64,000 bases of DNA from Spisula solida. Taxonomy: Eukaryota; Mollusca; Bivalvia; Venerida; Mactridae. Location: positions 47,518,734 through 47,582,733 of the forward strand of contig OX365946.1 of assembly GCA_947247005.1 (NCBI GenBank). Direction: 5' to 3'. Both the position numbers and the translations under genes were made by a program. The notes below the pieces were generated by a model. The model did not search any database. It saw only the letters and a program-made list of their open reading frames with translations, and was not told where the DNA came from. Position 1 is the stretch's first letter. Each line of letters starts with the position of its first letter. This document shows, piece by piece, positions 24,535 to 39,500 of this stretch.

Positions 24535-27500
24535 GTACAGTATGTTTTTAACACCCGAGTACTGTTTTATCAAAGCACTTACGGAAATCCAAAACTTTAG
24601 CTTGGATTTAAAATCCTTGTACTTGTATAATGCTTTTACAAATAATTATTTATTATGTGTTGGTAATAATTTGTATTTATATTGATCTTACTTGACTTAA
24701 GGATAAGGACAACCAATCAGATCACACCATATTAAACGCTTGGTCAGTGGATATGATTGGCTATCCTTATTCTCCAATCAGATCAATATTGAATACCACA
24801 TTTTAAAAATATTTTGGATTTGGTTAATATTATCAGTTCACAATGGTATTCCGGATTGTTTTAATTTTTCAAATTTTGTTTATCATTACTAATGACTCTA
24901 TCATGTATTAGAATCTTGGGGGTTTGTTCCATTAGCTTCAGTGTGAAGTTATGGTCATTTTGATACTTTTGACTCAATTTTAACATTTTATTGGTAAGAT
25001 ACCCATGATTTTAAGAGACCATTGGCAGTAAACCAACAAATAATTAAACCTGCACAAACAAAGTACAATTTGTCTACTGCAGCATTTCATGCTAATCAAT
25101 GCAGTTTGATGGATTTTCATGCAAGTTTTGTATAGCAGGGGTCCTACAGTTCCGGAACAATCTGGATTTGATTGAGTCAAGGGTTGATGTAACTGGGATC
25201 ATATTCACTAAGCTTCTTAGATACTTTCTAAAGACATTTTCTTAGACCAAAATATTAGAATATTAAATTAGAGATATAAAAAAAGTAATTTCAATTTTCA
25301 TGTTACACAATTCTAACAGTTTTCTGTTTCCCTATTTTCGTGAAAAAAGTTATTGAATTAACTTCGAAAATTACTTTTTCTTTCACAAATAGTATCTTAG
25401 AATTTTGGTGAATACGGGACCAGTCCCGATGACTGTAACCTTGATGTTACTATTTTTAGAATGTTCATCCAACATTTATGCGTACAGTTCCACCATATTT
25501 CCATCAAGCGTATGTTTGGATTGATCTACTAGTGCATTATGGGTGGAAACAGGTGATCTTCATGCACAGTATGGACGAGGAGGGTCGATCCATTCTCAGC
25601 AAGTTCCAGGCATTAGCTGAACAACACGATATTGTGGTGAGTAGGCTGGCTAGTATAGTGCGGAGAATTTGACCTGATCCTGACCTTTATGCTTAAATGT
25701 ATTACAAAGTTCTTGCATTGAATAAATAAATTTCCGCAAGCATATTGTGCAATATAAGTCCTTTAGATTTGCGTTGGTATATTCCCTGAGCATCTTCGTG
25801 ATACTTAGTAGTATTTACTCTAAATTTAACCTCTGTAGAGCAACAACCTCTGTATAAACTCTGCACAATGGCTGATATTGGCAGCTCCTAAAGGGTGTGG
25901 CTCTGCAGAGGTTGTACTGTAGTTGTGATTTCCATCTAGTAGTACATTTTGTATTTCTCTCTAGGATTTGTGTTTGTATATTCCAGGGGGGAATCCATCG
26001 ATTATGAAATCAATGTATTATCTCTCCACTGTTTGTAGATAGCATCTCTCATCAGCCATCTGTTAATGTGTCCACAATCCAAGATCAATTATATGCATTA
26101 GGTTCTGTGGTTAGTGTATTATGTGTCTGGGTATAATAATTGATGTTTAATCTCATGTTTATGATGTTTCGTGTGCTTGTATAGTGCACCCACGATAATG
26201 TGAAGGTGAGGAAAATTTGGTAAGTCAGGGTAAGAAAACAGTGACGCAGTAGTTGGGTCCACTATTACGGTGTAATCTAATTATAAAGGCTTAAACAGAC
26301 AGGCATAATTTCAATGCTAAACTAACAAACTATATTCGCACTACCTATTCAGACAATGGTTGTAGTCTTCTGTGTACACATAAACAGCTACGTCACTGTC
26401 ACAAGATCCTGACTGGATTATATATTCTGCAAAGGTGGATTAATCAGATGTGCTCGACTTATGTGATGTTTTTAGTACAAAACTGACCATTTCTGTTCAC
26501 TTTAATAATTTGCAAAACCAATTTTGCAACAGTTGACCTACCGTAACCGATTCATGTTTGTAAACATCACATTATCCTGGGCACACTACAGACTGATTAA
26601 TAGCTATTGAGGCTATGCTTGTTCAAGTCTTGACTAGTCTTAGTTTTATGTGGTGACTAATAGATTAACTAAACCATGCAAAATGCATAAATACTTATTT
26701 TATCACATAACCTGCGGTCCAGGAGTGCCGTAAAGCTGTGATGAAATATCGTTCGGCACTCCCAGACCGTGCAATAAATATTTAAATTAGCTTGATGTAG
26801 TAGTCTGTATAGGATTTAATTACTAACAGGGAGAAACTTGTGTAGGCAGCCGGCTAGCTCAGTCGGTAGAGCATTCGCCCTGTAAGCGAAGGGTCCCAGG
26901 TTCAAGCCCCGGTTGCACATTTTTCTCACCTGGTATATTGACGTGACGTTAGCCAATCGATGCATTGATCCGTCACTGACGTCAGGATAATATCAACGTC
27001 GCCATGGCGTTGCGCTCATTGTACCGCTGAATTGTGGCTGAAACATATGCAGCGTACATCATCCTTTTGAACATTAATGAGCGTGTTCTAAGGTTATAAG
27101 ATAAATAGAATCTAACATTCGTGCTCATTACATACGAGTTTTATTAAACTCGTTGACAAAAAACAAGCCTCGTGTCATACCATTTTGTCCACTCCTTTAA
27201 TAAAACTCGTATGTAATGAGCACTCATGCAAGATCCTCTATATCTGACCACATTAAACTGAGACTGCAAGCTTTATGCTCATCCAAGTCTGACGTGTCTC
27301 AGTTCAATGTCGTCTACAAATAGTGTTGCAATGCACATTCGAATAAATGATGTTTAATTTTGCCATTGTTCATCGTTTTTCGTCAGGTTTTATGTTCAAT
27401 AATATCTGGTTTCAGTTCATACTTCATGTTTAACTCCCCTGAGCATTTGTTATATCAAGTCATACAGTAAGATCTCGGTTTATTCCCGATCAAAATGTCG

Positions 27501-30500
27501 TTACAACAAATTTATCATTATACTGAATTTCACTAGTGACGAGAAATTTGATTTGGAGATTGTTTCATAGATATCAATTAATGATTAACATATAATTTAT
27601 TATGACATAAAATTGACATAATCAGCAAAATCAGCAGAAATTATCATAATTACATAAAATGATATTTAAAATAAAATATGTGTAATGTTTTGAGAGAGCT
27701 CGAAAATAAAGGGCGTCTGAATTTAAAGATGTCGGGATACTACTACAGTAAACTATAAAATCTAACGCTCTAGAGAATAATTTGGTTATTCCTTTTGTTA
27801 CAAATTTGACACTATCGTCTTTAAGAATTGAGGAATTAATAAATCAAGTCGAGAAATCTCGATTAACATCGTTTATTTTGTGAACCGTACGATTTCTAAA
27901 CTACGAATAAATGTGATGACTTCGCTTATCTCCCTTTATTACGAATGCGCGAGCTGTAGCACAAAAACTGTGATTCGGCTGTGAAAGGTTCCACTATTAT
28001 AAAGAGAGCAATTAAGATGATTTTCACAAGTGTAATTACATAATTAGGCTCCTTGCTCAGATGGTGACTTTGTGAAGCCGATAAATAGCTCAGGTGTGAA
28101 AAATAGTCCATTGATAGTGTCAGTATATCAAGTAATAATTACTGTGTAAACAATCGATTCGTTCCCATCTTTTTGCTGTCGGTGTCGGTAAGTGAATATG
28201 TCGTTATAAAGGATACTATTAACGTTCTATAGAATTCGTCCCCACCAATTGGTGTCGTTATAACGAAATTGTCGGTATATCGGATGTCGTTGTAACGAGT
28301 CCTGACTGTATAATGATTCCTTATGGAATTAAACATGTTATTGTTCAATGAGGAGGAAGTTATGTTTATTCAAAATTATTCAGACTCCTTGATATTTCTG
28401 AAGAGTGACTTAAATTTATAATAAAATGTTTATTACAAAGTTGAACGAATCAATGCTCTTGTTGATTGTACATATAACAAACTGGAATCTACACATTATA
28501 GTCAACTGAAATCTACACATTGTCTTCCTGTATTTGTAGATTGAGAAAAGTGTAAAATTCTCTGTGGGTCTGACCAACTTTACTGATTTACTGATTGATC
28601 TACCGTCTGCTCAGTCTAGAATTATACTTCTGTCTGCTGGGTAAGTTTGAATTTATTAACTGTTTTTCTACCTGCTTATTAAATATCACATGTCTATTTA
28701 TTGAATAACACATGTCTCATTGTTTTTATTTTTTTGCAATCAGTTTATAGCTCAATGGTTGGCGCGCTTCCCATCTAATCTCACAGCCCGGGTTCCAATT
28801 CGGGTGGAGGCACTGATATGCCTGCCATATTTCAGCAGAAAGCAGACTAGCAAATAACAGGGTGGCCACAGACTCTGGAAAACGAAAAACAGGGAAAATG
28901 CCAAAAATAAATTCCCTGCAGGGAAAAATGTCTCCTGGCAGCATCCCTATTCATGAATTTATTGAATTGATGTATTTCTTTAAACAGACCATTAGTAAAA
29001 TGTATTTCTTATAAGATGTATAAATAATGATTTTGATGGTAAAGGTATGGATATAAGGGGAGGTTGGAGGCCATATTTTTATGCCCTCGTATCGCTAGAT
29101 CGGGAGGCATATAGTGATTCACCTGTTTGTACACACCCACTTGTAGTTGTGGGGTGTGGAACAATAGGCTATATTTAGATTCTATTCATTATTTGCTTAC
29201 AGGGTGCAAAATGTTGCTTATGGGGTTTTACAAACAAAAGTATGAACAAAAGAAAACCCCACAACGTCAAGTCAGTGTGAATGTCCGCTCGTCCCGTTAA
29301 CCGAAATGGACCGTTTCTTCTAGCATTATTATGGCTTGCTACAAAGCTTCTATACTTACATGGATGTTGTATAAGGACACTCTCCACACGCCTGTATCAC
29401 CCGACCCCATTTTGACCTGCACCTAGACCTTATTTTGGACTTAGACTTACTGAAGGCCCAAATTCTTGGTTAACCCAAATTAACCTTTCTTCTAGCATTA
29501 ATATGGTTTTCTACAAAGCTTTCATACTTGCATGGATATTGTATATGAATACTCTCCACACGCCTGTATTACCTTACCTCATTTTGACCTTCACCTTGAC
29601 CTAATTTTGGACGTAGACTTATTGAAAGGCCAAATTCTTGGTTAACCCAAATGGACCGTTTCTTCTAGCTTTAATATGGCTTGCTACAAAGCTTTCATAC
29701 TTGCATGGATGTTGTATATGGACACTCTTCACACGTCTGTATCACCTAACCCCATTTTGACCATCACTTTGACCTAATTTTGGACTTAGACTTATTAAGC
29801 GTCCAATTCTTGTTAACCCAAATTTCGTCTTACATCAAGGCGTTGTCTTCAAACTTGACATACTTGTTTACCATCATAAGCCCCTTACATTGTCAAAGCC
29901 ATGTAACCCTATCCAACATTTTACAGAATTATGGCCCCTGATTGACTTAGCTTTTTAATGGACTTTGCTTCAATGGGGGCATAAGTGTTTATTGAACACA
30001 GTCTTGTTTCGTCTGTATCTGGGTTGTGAAAGCCGCAAACAGTCATGGAAAATTGCCTCTCGGTCAGGGAAAAATCAGGGAATTATCAGGGAATTATCAG
30101 GGAATTTCATTCTTCATTCTATTAGACTAAGTGAAGTTGTTCTTGTTTTACAGGAAAGATGATGCAGACATCTTGTTTCATGATGCTAATGAATTGGGCC
30201 TAGGATTTGGCTCAGATTTTGTATGGTTAGTAACGGAGGAAGCCGTCTTGGCTGATAATGTTCCTATAGGTATGGAATGACATTCTTTCTTCTTTTGTTA
30301 TTACATTTACTTATCAAACTTGTTGGTTTATTCAATTAATTAACATCTTAACAACATTTATGTCCCCTATTTGTAGTTTTAAAAGTATCATAAGATTCTC
30401 GTTATCTATTAAATTGAAATACATGTACAAACTTAATTGATCAACTATGCGAGGCATGAAAACATTCGGCTCTGGTCGGATACAAACTGACTTTGAGTTG

Positions 30501-33500
30501 AACAATAGATTTTAGGTACAAATTAGTTAATCGGGACCTAGAAAAAAATTGAAATATCAAAAAAATTCGAAACAAAATTCAAGATAGGTGGCTAGATTTC
30601 TTAAAGACAAAAAAGGAGAAAAATTGGGACTTAAAAAAAACTTCATAACGGAAAATTTGATATAAGCGATCTGTTACCCTGCCTGGTTGTTAATGTGACT
30701 CAATGCTCTATTTCAAATCAGTACAAAAGGCTGAATTTTGTTCACCACTGACACTCTGAGGAGCATCTAGTTTTGGGACCGGGACGATTTCATAACTCTG
30801 AAACCGTTTGTTTGTATGAAAGCTATTCAAACCGGTTAATCGACCACCATATTGAAAACAATGTTTCCTTTCCTGACAATCATATCAAGGTACTTTCAGC
30901 AGCGGAACTCATTTGTTTATTTTATCCTCTGATGAGAATATATCAAATAGTATAATATGTTAAATAAAATCACATACAGATTATGTATTGCAAGTTTCCC
31001 CTATAAATCAAGCTATGTTACCTATTTATGTGTCGATAAACACGCATATAACTGTAAAAAATTTAATGTATTTATGCAATGACATTGTAGGATGAACGAT
31101 AAATAGCGGTTTTGAAAAATTGAAACCAATTTCAACATGTAATCGAATGGGTATCCTATTAACCGAGTTATCGTTCCAGTCCTATCTAATTCTAGCTTCA
31201 ATGATTGTCTATCTATGCATGCTGAACTGATAAATATTACAAATATAGGATCCATCATGAGTTGTCTCTGGAGATCTAAATTTCTTAATAGAGTCTAGAA
31301 AACGCAGATTATTAAGCGAGCCTTTGAGTTTAAGAAATGTTGATCCCAAAGACAACGAGTTATGGATTCTTTTTATCACATTACCATAGTTACCAAGTCA
31401 AAACAACATCAGAAATAGCTAAGCCGAAATAATCTCTATTTAGTTATGCGTCTTCATCTGCGTCATTTTCATTATCCTTTTTTCCTATGTTTTCAGCCAC
31501 CCCCTTATTTTGGAAAATACAGTACAAAGAGTAGAAAACGTGATTCCGTTATATGGGATACATGAATAAACTAGGATACATTTCCTAATAATGTTAATGA
31601 ATCTTTTTTTATAGAATCAAGCCACTCGTAATTTTGTTTCAAAAACAAGCCAAATTGTGTATTTTTTAGTAGGTCTTTTGAAAAAAAAGAGTGATACACT
31701 CTCCGAATGCATTTGATGTAAATGAATTTACGTTCACCATTAGTTGAAACCTTGATGTTCATAACCTAAAAATATTTCGCTTTGAATCCTTCAAAAAATA
31801 TAATTTCTTGGACTTTCAACTTGATTGGCTAAAACCATAGGAAACATATTAAAGTTAAGACTAACACACCCTTGGTCATTTAAATAGCTATATTTTTACA
31901 GATAGACTACATAGACAAAACATTTTGGTTAATTTGTGTAGATTAAAGATCATGTTTCAACATCTTTCAAACTTGCACCAATGTTTTGGCAAACATAGGT
32001 TGTTGATTCTTAAGTGGCTGAAACCTTAGGAAAAGAGGATATATAAAGCACAAAGTCTAGTCTTTTATTTGTCTGTTTCAAATGCTAAAAACATTCCCAA
32101 ACACTGAAGAGGCGCCTGAGCCAAACATAGGAGCTTATGCTAAGTCAATTCTCAAATGTGATGTTGGCTGGCTCCGAAAAAGGTGCCCCTGCCCCCAAAA
32201 ATGTTGAAGACCATTTATTTTGGAATAATTTCCCTAATTATTATATTTTAAACTGTTAAAACAACAAGATACAACAAGGGATAAACATGTAGTTTTTGTG
32301 GGTCTCATTTAAAGAATCTTGTGCAATACATTACCATTTGTATAACTCTAGCGCGATAAATTGCAATACAAAAACAAACACAAAATCCGCTATATTTATC
32401 GTTTCTAGATATTTAGGACATGCAAACTTTATATGTTGTGCCAAATGTTTGAATGCTTTCATAGGCAAAAAGCCCTCTCTGTGAATTGTGACTGGCTCCC
32501 AGCATCATAACACAGAGCATCTGTGAATTGTGACTGGCTTTCAACATCTTTTATCACAGAGCATCTGTGAATTGTAACTGGCGCCCGGCATCATTTAAGA
32601 CAGACTATCTGTGAAGTGTGACTGGGGCCCGGCATTGTAATACAGAGCCTCTGTGAATTGTGACTGGCGCCCAGCATGTTAATACAGAGCCTCTGTAAAT
32701 TGTGACTGGCTCCCGGCATTGTAATACAGAGCTTCTGTGAATTGTGACTGGCGCCCAGCACAGGTTTAGCCCAATATTACCTAGACTTGTGTTCTATAAT
32801 TCCAGGTACGTTAGGACTCAAGCTTGAGAGTGGTAACAATGAAGAAGCTCATATTGAAGACAGTGTGAATATGATAGCTAAAACTATGATAGATTTAATC
32901 ACGACGAAAAATTTCACTTCACAAAATAATACCCCCTCTAGCTGCAATAAGCGTATGGAAAGGAAATGGGAAGACGGATCTACCATCTTAGAGTGAGTTA
33001 TTGATTGTGATTGCTATACACTGTAATATACCGTAGTCCCCCGAATTATCGCTCTCTGGGGAGCAATGCATTTTACCAAAATTCAAGTCTAAACATTGTC
33101 TGTTTTTTTATAAATGCTCCCGCTGTGTCCCAAATACTCGACAATACCCATCCCGCATAACATCACTAGTTTTTGGAAGATATTTTAAAAGTTGTTTGGG
33201 TCATCTGAGTCCAAATAATCAGTACTTGCAGCATTTAATGTTCAATTGTAAAACATGATCTTGACACAGATTGGCACATGTTGAACATAATCATGTTATT
33301 CTCGATTTGTTTGGAAATTGATTAAATCCAGTATTGATACTGAACAATTTATTGTGTTATTCAGGATTTACTTGGAAATAACTTAATAACTAAGTAAAGG
33401 ATATGGCTGTTTTATTGAATTTTGATATTTTTTCGGTACCATTCCATTGTTTGACGTGTTGTCCTCCTTGATTGTGTTTGTATAACTATAGGTGATAGTA

Positions 33501-36500
33501 TGTTAGATGCAAACTGTGAAGTACATGTACTTATAATTTTAAGGATAGGACAACATTCACAAAGGACGTGATTTGGCATTGTTCTTTAGGGCCAATTGTC
33601 ACCTAAATTGTTTTGAGTCATTGGAATAAAACTATCAGTACAATCCCATTGTTCGATTTGTTGGTCTCCTTTCCCTGATCGTGTTTGTATAAATATAGGT
33701 GATTATAAGTATGTTAGATGCAAACTGTGAAATACATACTAAACACATGTAAGGAAAGGAAGCCAGTCACAAATGACGTGGTTTGGCATTGTTCTTTTGG
33801 GCCAATTGTCACCTAAATAGTTTTTGGTCATTTAAAAAAAACTAAAATCAGTACAATCCCGTTGTTCAATGTGTTGGTCTCCTTTCCCTGATTGTGTTTG
33901 AATAACTATAGGTGATAGTATGTTAGATGCAAACTGTGAAATACATGTAAGGAAAGGACTTCAGTCACAAATGACGTGGTTTGGCATTGTTCTTTTGTGT
34001 ATTTTTATGCTTTTCCAAAAAATGTAAGGATCAGCATTTTTTTTTTTTAATTTTGCATGTGTATAGATCTCATTGTGAGAAAGTACAGTGCTCAAGAACC
34101 ATAACTCTTCATTGCATATGTTTGGAGTTATTCCCCTTTGTACTTTTTCATGCTTATTTCCAGTCCATGTCATAACTCGTACAGTATTGGATATTTCAAT
34201 TTGAAACTTCATTGTTAAATAAATCTCATTAAGTTAAAGTGCAGTTCCAAAGAACAATAACTCTCTTTTGCATATTTTTGGAGTGTTTTTTCTGTGATGA
34301 ACACCCCACAGAGAGCATCACCCGTCTCCGACAGCTTTTGTTAAGAATGTTTTGGTGAAAAATAGAACCATCACAATATTATACTCTTTTCATTACTCTG
34401 GTAATACATGACATAATCCTCTGATATTCACAAAGGCCCCTTTCAAAAAACTAAGTTATGATTCTAATTATACCCCCCAGATACGAATAGAAGTACTAGT
34501 ATGCTTGAGGTTGAAAAAGATGTTAAGGGGACAGTATGGATTACAAATGTTGAATTATGTAGACAATTATGTGACTTGAGTCTTTTGCATGTACTATCTA
34601 GAACATGATGGCACATTTTGACACCCATACTTTTATATAGGCATTTGAAAACTCTGGATATGGAAGGCCTTACTGGACATCTGAAGTTTAATGAGGAAGG
34701 GGACAGGTTAAATCCTATCTATTTCATCCAAAATGTTCAACAACATAAAATTGCTGATGTTGGTTTCCATGGTAACAAGAAAGGCAACGAGGAGAAAAAG
34801 CTGTCGATAGGTAAAATTGATATTGAGTGGCCTTCCGGAAACACTGAGACTCCGAAAGGAATAAAGATATCAACACACCTACAGGTTAGTAATAATTGTT
34901 AATTGGCTAGTTGGATGGGCACAGTGCTTGTTAACCACAGGGGTGTCAATACTCCTGATTAATCTGGAATTCTTAGGTGTATTAATTGATCTTTCCTGCG
35001 AGTAAATCAGTTTAAGTTTGTAATAAAATGTTGTCTCGTTATTTTCTGGGAATCCTGCAAGCGCACTCGCCCAAAGCAAAAGTGTGGGATTTTCAATACA
35101 GGCTATGCAAAGCATTATACTCTTAATGTGCTCATATTTGTGAGATGGTGTAGGCTAATTTGTCGAATGCACTTGTTAATGGTCATCTAATATTTTATTT
35201 AAGCATTTTCGGAATGCTAGTTTACTTTTACACACGCTCTAACCTACCGCATTTGAACATGTTTAAAAGGATAGGATTTTGAATTTGACAATTTTAGTAT
35301 TAAACTTAAAGCGTGATGACTTTGAATGTCTGTGAAATGTGTGGACGTTCTTTTGTTATTGGCTTTATTAATGCTTGTTTTAAACAAAATGACAGGTTAT
35401 TGTTGAATTTAACATGCATAGAAACTATTGTGAAAATCTTATATGTGACAGGAGGTTCGTGTTAGGACTTCGTAGACAAATGTGATCCCGCATATTAGGA
35501 TAAATTGCGCCCTTAGCCATTATTGAAAACCCCACACTTTTGCTTTGGGTGAGTGCGCTTGCAGGATTCCCAGAACAAGACAACATTTTATTACAAACAA
35601 AACTGATTTACTTGCAGAAAGATCAATTAATACACATGTGAAATTATTTTGCAATAACATTAATACTTTGTGCAGTATTGGGCTTTAAATTAAGTGAGGT
35701 GTTTTTAAAGTCCTTGAGTGTATTTGCCAATATCACATTGAGAATCTTTGTTGATTTTGGTATAAGATTGAATTTTATTTCAATGAGTGAGCAATATTTT
35801 AATTTCTGTGATCACGAGTGAAATTTGATCTTACACCAAAAATCAACAAATTTTCTATTTACTATATGCTTCAATTTCTCGTTTAATGTTACTGTAAATG
35901 ACTTAATAGGAAAAATGACACTGAAATAAGAACGTCATGTTAAAGCCTAACGTGGTTGACATTATGTTTCCTTTTCTGTGTGGTTATGGAATCAGCTTCT
36001 AAAACAGTGAAAAGATCAAAATCCTTTTCACTGATAAATCTCTATACATTTGTTATTCATTGATAGCAAACAATGATATGTTTATAATGTATAAATATAT
36101 TTAATGGTTGTCACATAACAATATCATGGGCATTTGAATCAGACCCTGTAGAAACCTTAATTGAATATTACTTCATTGTGTCTAGATTTAATTTCTTTTT
36201 ATTTAAAACACAATATAGTTCACTATATTTATTACGTTTTGGCATAAAAGCCTTTTTCAAATTCTGAAATTTTAATATTTTTCAGAATTTGAAAAAGGCT
36301 TTTATGCCGAAACGTAATAAAATGAGTGAACTTTACTGTGTTTTAATCATATATATCCCTTATGGATCTATATCAGTGATTCTTTTTCTTTGGTATAAAA
36401 AAAATTTATTTGGTACACATCTAAATGGATGTAATTCCATATAAGAATGATGCAGTTTTCCCAGAGATATAAGACATCTACTGTTTAAACCCCAGCGTTC

Positions 36501-39500
36501 GGTAGGACCTACCACCATCGATAGTAGGCGGGCTTATCAGCTGGTGAGGTTTAACCTGTTGTAGAGTATATACTATACCAGCATACATTAAATGGTGTAG
36601 GGGGCAACCAGTGAGCTAATAATACACAGGTAAGCCTGGATGCTTACTTGTTGGTATAAACACCATGCAGTAGTATATTTCTGTTTACACCATGTGACTA
36701 GTGTCAACGGTTATGTCAAATTCAAATTTTTCTCCCAGTTGCTGTAACATTTCATTCTTCAGATAAATCTAGTGATTTAACCAAAGGTTGAAAATGAAAA
36801 ATAAAACCACCATTTTATATTGCATATACACTGCCCACCAAAAATAAGTATACAGATGTTATTTGCCCACTTACTTGTCTGCAATGATACTATTTGCAGA
36901 ACAGTAAAGCAACAATATATTTGAAGAAACTGAATATTTTTGTTTATTAAATGGAAAGGCCATACATTAATTGGTACCCTAGGTGCAAAATCTAAAGTTT
37001 TTATGTCCCTCTTGAATGGTAACTTTGTCACAAAAAGATGGAAAATTCAGCCTTTTTGATCACATGGTTATTTTAGTTCCGAACATTTTCAATTTTTTTT
37101 CTATCTCTATTTTGACTCATTTAGTAAATGTAGTTTCAGAAACTAGTATAATTATGACCGTCTCATAATCAGATATTGAATAATTTAACCAAGTCTAATT
37201 TTGCAACAATTATTTACTGTATACTTATTTTTGGTGGGCACTGTAAATGTCTTACACTGTGGCAATTTTAAATGTAAGCATAAATTCAATAATTATTTTA
37301 TTTCAATAAAATGTATCTGAATACAGAATGTTGCAAAAATCAGCCACCATTTGATATTAGGCTCCTCCCTCTTCCTTTTATACAAATTCCTGGGGTTTAA
37401 GCCATTGTGAGGACATGAACAACCTTAAATAAAAGATATATTCCAAAATGAAAAGTATATGTCATTAAATTTAACTATTGCCATGAAACGTTTTTTGAAT
37501 GCTAAAATATCAGCATTTGATGCGATGCACTTGTAATTCTGTTATTGCCTGGATCAAGTTATGCCCTTCTTTGAAAAATTGTGTTTTTTTTCATGGAATT
37601 CGCATGTGTTGTGTTAGTTGAGTGCATTAGTGAAGATGTTGTATGGAGCTCACCAAATATTCTTTTATTTTGTTATAGGTTGTTACCATAGAGTCAAAGC
37701 CTTTTGTCTATACACGACCGATAAACGAGTTTGAAGATGTGGTAAAGTGTGAAATAGATAATGGCATCCTCTGCAACCATACCAACATGACCACTGGTAT
37801 GTATAAACAATTCTTGTTATAACATTTACTGCTTAACAATATATAGTACCGGTAGAAAGATGCAGGCATAAACTTGGTGCATCATTCATATAAAACATAT
37901 AGTGAACAAAATTAGGATTTTCATTATTATAAAAAATTATGAGCAATACTATAGCAGGGGTTCTATTTGACTCGGGAGTAGGGGTTTTGACCCTTGTAAT
38001 TTTCAAAAAACCACATTTTGACACTCAGGATTTTGGTTTGAAGGGTCATTTTCTCTTAAAATCATGGGTATTTTGCCTATCAAATGGTAAAATTTTGTGA
38101 AAAGTATCAAAATGACCCTTCAAATTCAGAAACTAGTGGAACCCCTGTATAGAAAGGGTCTGGGCCAAACTGGTTGTTTTTTCCTGCTAATCTGTTTTAG
38201 ATCTTATTTAGTTTAGTGTCTGAAAACTACTCTTTACTTATGGAAAAACAAGCTTTTTGAACTTGAAGTTTGGTTAACATGTCTGTTCCAATTTTCATGA
38301 AAAAAGGCTTATAAGAAGCACCGTGTGATGCAGATTTCAAATATGCATTAGTCTTATAAGGACGTAAATGGGTCATAAGTGTACCACATTCTCATTCAAT
38401 GCCAGCGATGTGGTGATCTTTTGTTTTTTCTTTAACATGGCTTTGTAACAGTTCATTTCAGGCTCATTGGCTTGTAATGGTACCTGTGCCCTATGTACAC
38501 ATTTCTATAGTGCGCACAGGATAATGTGATTTTCACAAACAATCAGTTTGGTCAACTCTTGCAAAATTGGTTTAAAATTTACAAATTACTTACATGTAAG
38601 CAAACAAATATGGTCAGTTTGGTGCTAAAAATATCACTGATAAATTGTGCACATCTGATAAATCCACCTTTGTGGAATATACCAAATTTTCCAGTGTTTC
38701 TTATTATCGTGGACGTGTGTAAAATTAATACCTTACATGTATTGTTAAAAATACCTGATTGTAAACTTTGGCACACTCAGCACTCAGACTGATAAATTAC
38801 AATTAAAGCTCACAAATAATCTTCATTACACGATGAATTAAGCCAAAAATGATATTTAGTACCTATTCAACATAATGACAACTTCTTACTCTCAAAATAT
38901 GTCCATATAAACCTCAAAAGAGTGAATTTCAAGATTTGAGTGCAGAGTGTAAGTTTTGGTTGTAATCCCAGCCTCTGGTGGGGTACAACTATTTGTATGT
39001 GTGTCTGCTGGCCTATAAAATGGACATGGGAAAATGGGACATGTTGCCCCGGTTTAAGGGTACTTCTTGGACTGGTTGTCCTAGTTCTAGTATGATTTGA
39101 CTTTGTAGTCCCCGTTTGACAGAATTACTGTTGCTAGGAATTTTAACCCAAAATCCTTACCCTACCCACAATGCCTCATGATTATTGAACAGTTGCAGAT
39201 TATTATATAAAATCATTGATCATATTTTCCACAGGAATCGAGAAACAATTTTGTTGCTATGGTTACTGTATGGATATGTTAAAAATGTTGGCTGAAAGAG
39301 TGAATTTTACATACGATCTTCATCTGAGCAGAGATAAAGCATTTGGATCATTCAAGAGGGTAAGACCAAAGTGTACTATAAACATATAATTCAAAATGTT
39401 TTGCTCTCCTTTTAGCATTTTTGGACCGCTCCCCATCGTTTTTGGACCGCTCTTTATTGTTTTTTGGATCGCTCCCCATCATTTTTGGACCGCTCCCCAT

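Larger units (their letters stand above)
25637..28539. other. GluN1 intron 2, filled with repeats
   Basis: 2.9 kb with no coding exon. It contains the TIR element 26182-26588, a tRNA-like SINE head (26846-26919), a 113-bp foldback (27121-27233) and a mariner-like element (27465-28308). Confidence 0.6.
35637..37678. other. GluN1 intron 6, right part, with palindrome and Tc1-like element
   Basis: No exon. It contains the foldback 36206-36350 and the TA-bounded element 36829-37243. The rest is AT-rich. Confidence 0.5.

Noticed and set aside
24535..24600. Read-through of exon 1 to the stop at 24598 as a truncated secreted GluN1 fragment
   Set aside because: The intron donor at 24535 is good and the extra 21 residues are not conserved; chance open frame.
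26846..26919. A functional tRNA-Thr(TGT) gene
   Set aside because: A and B boxes and the anticodon stem are good, but C replaces U33, the T stem has a mismatch and the acceptor stem does not pair in register; kept as a SINE head or pseudogene.
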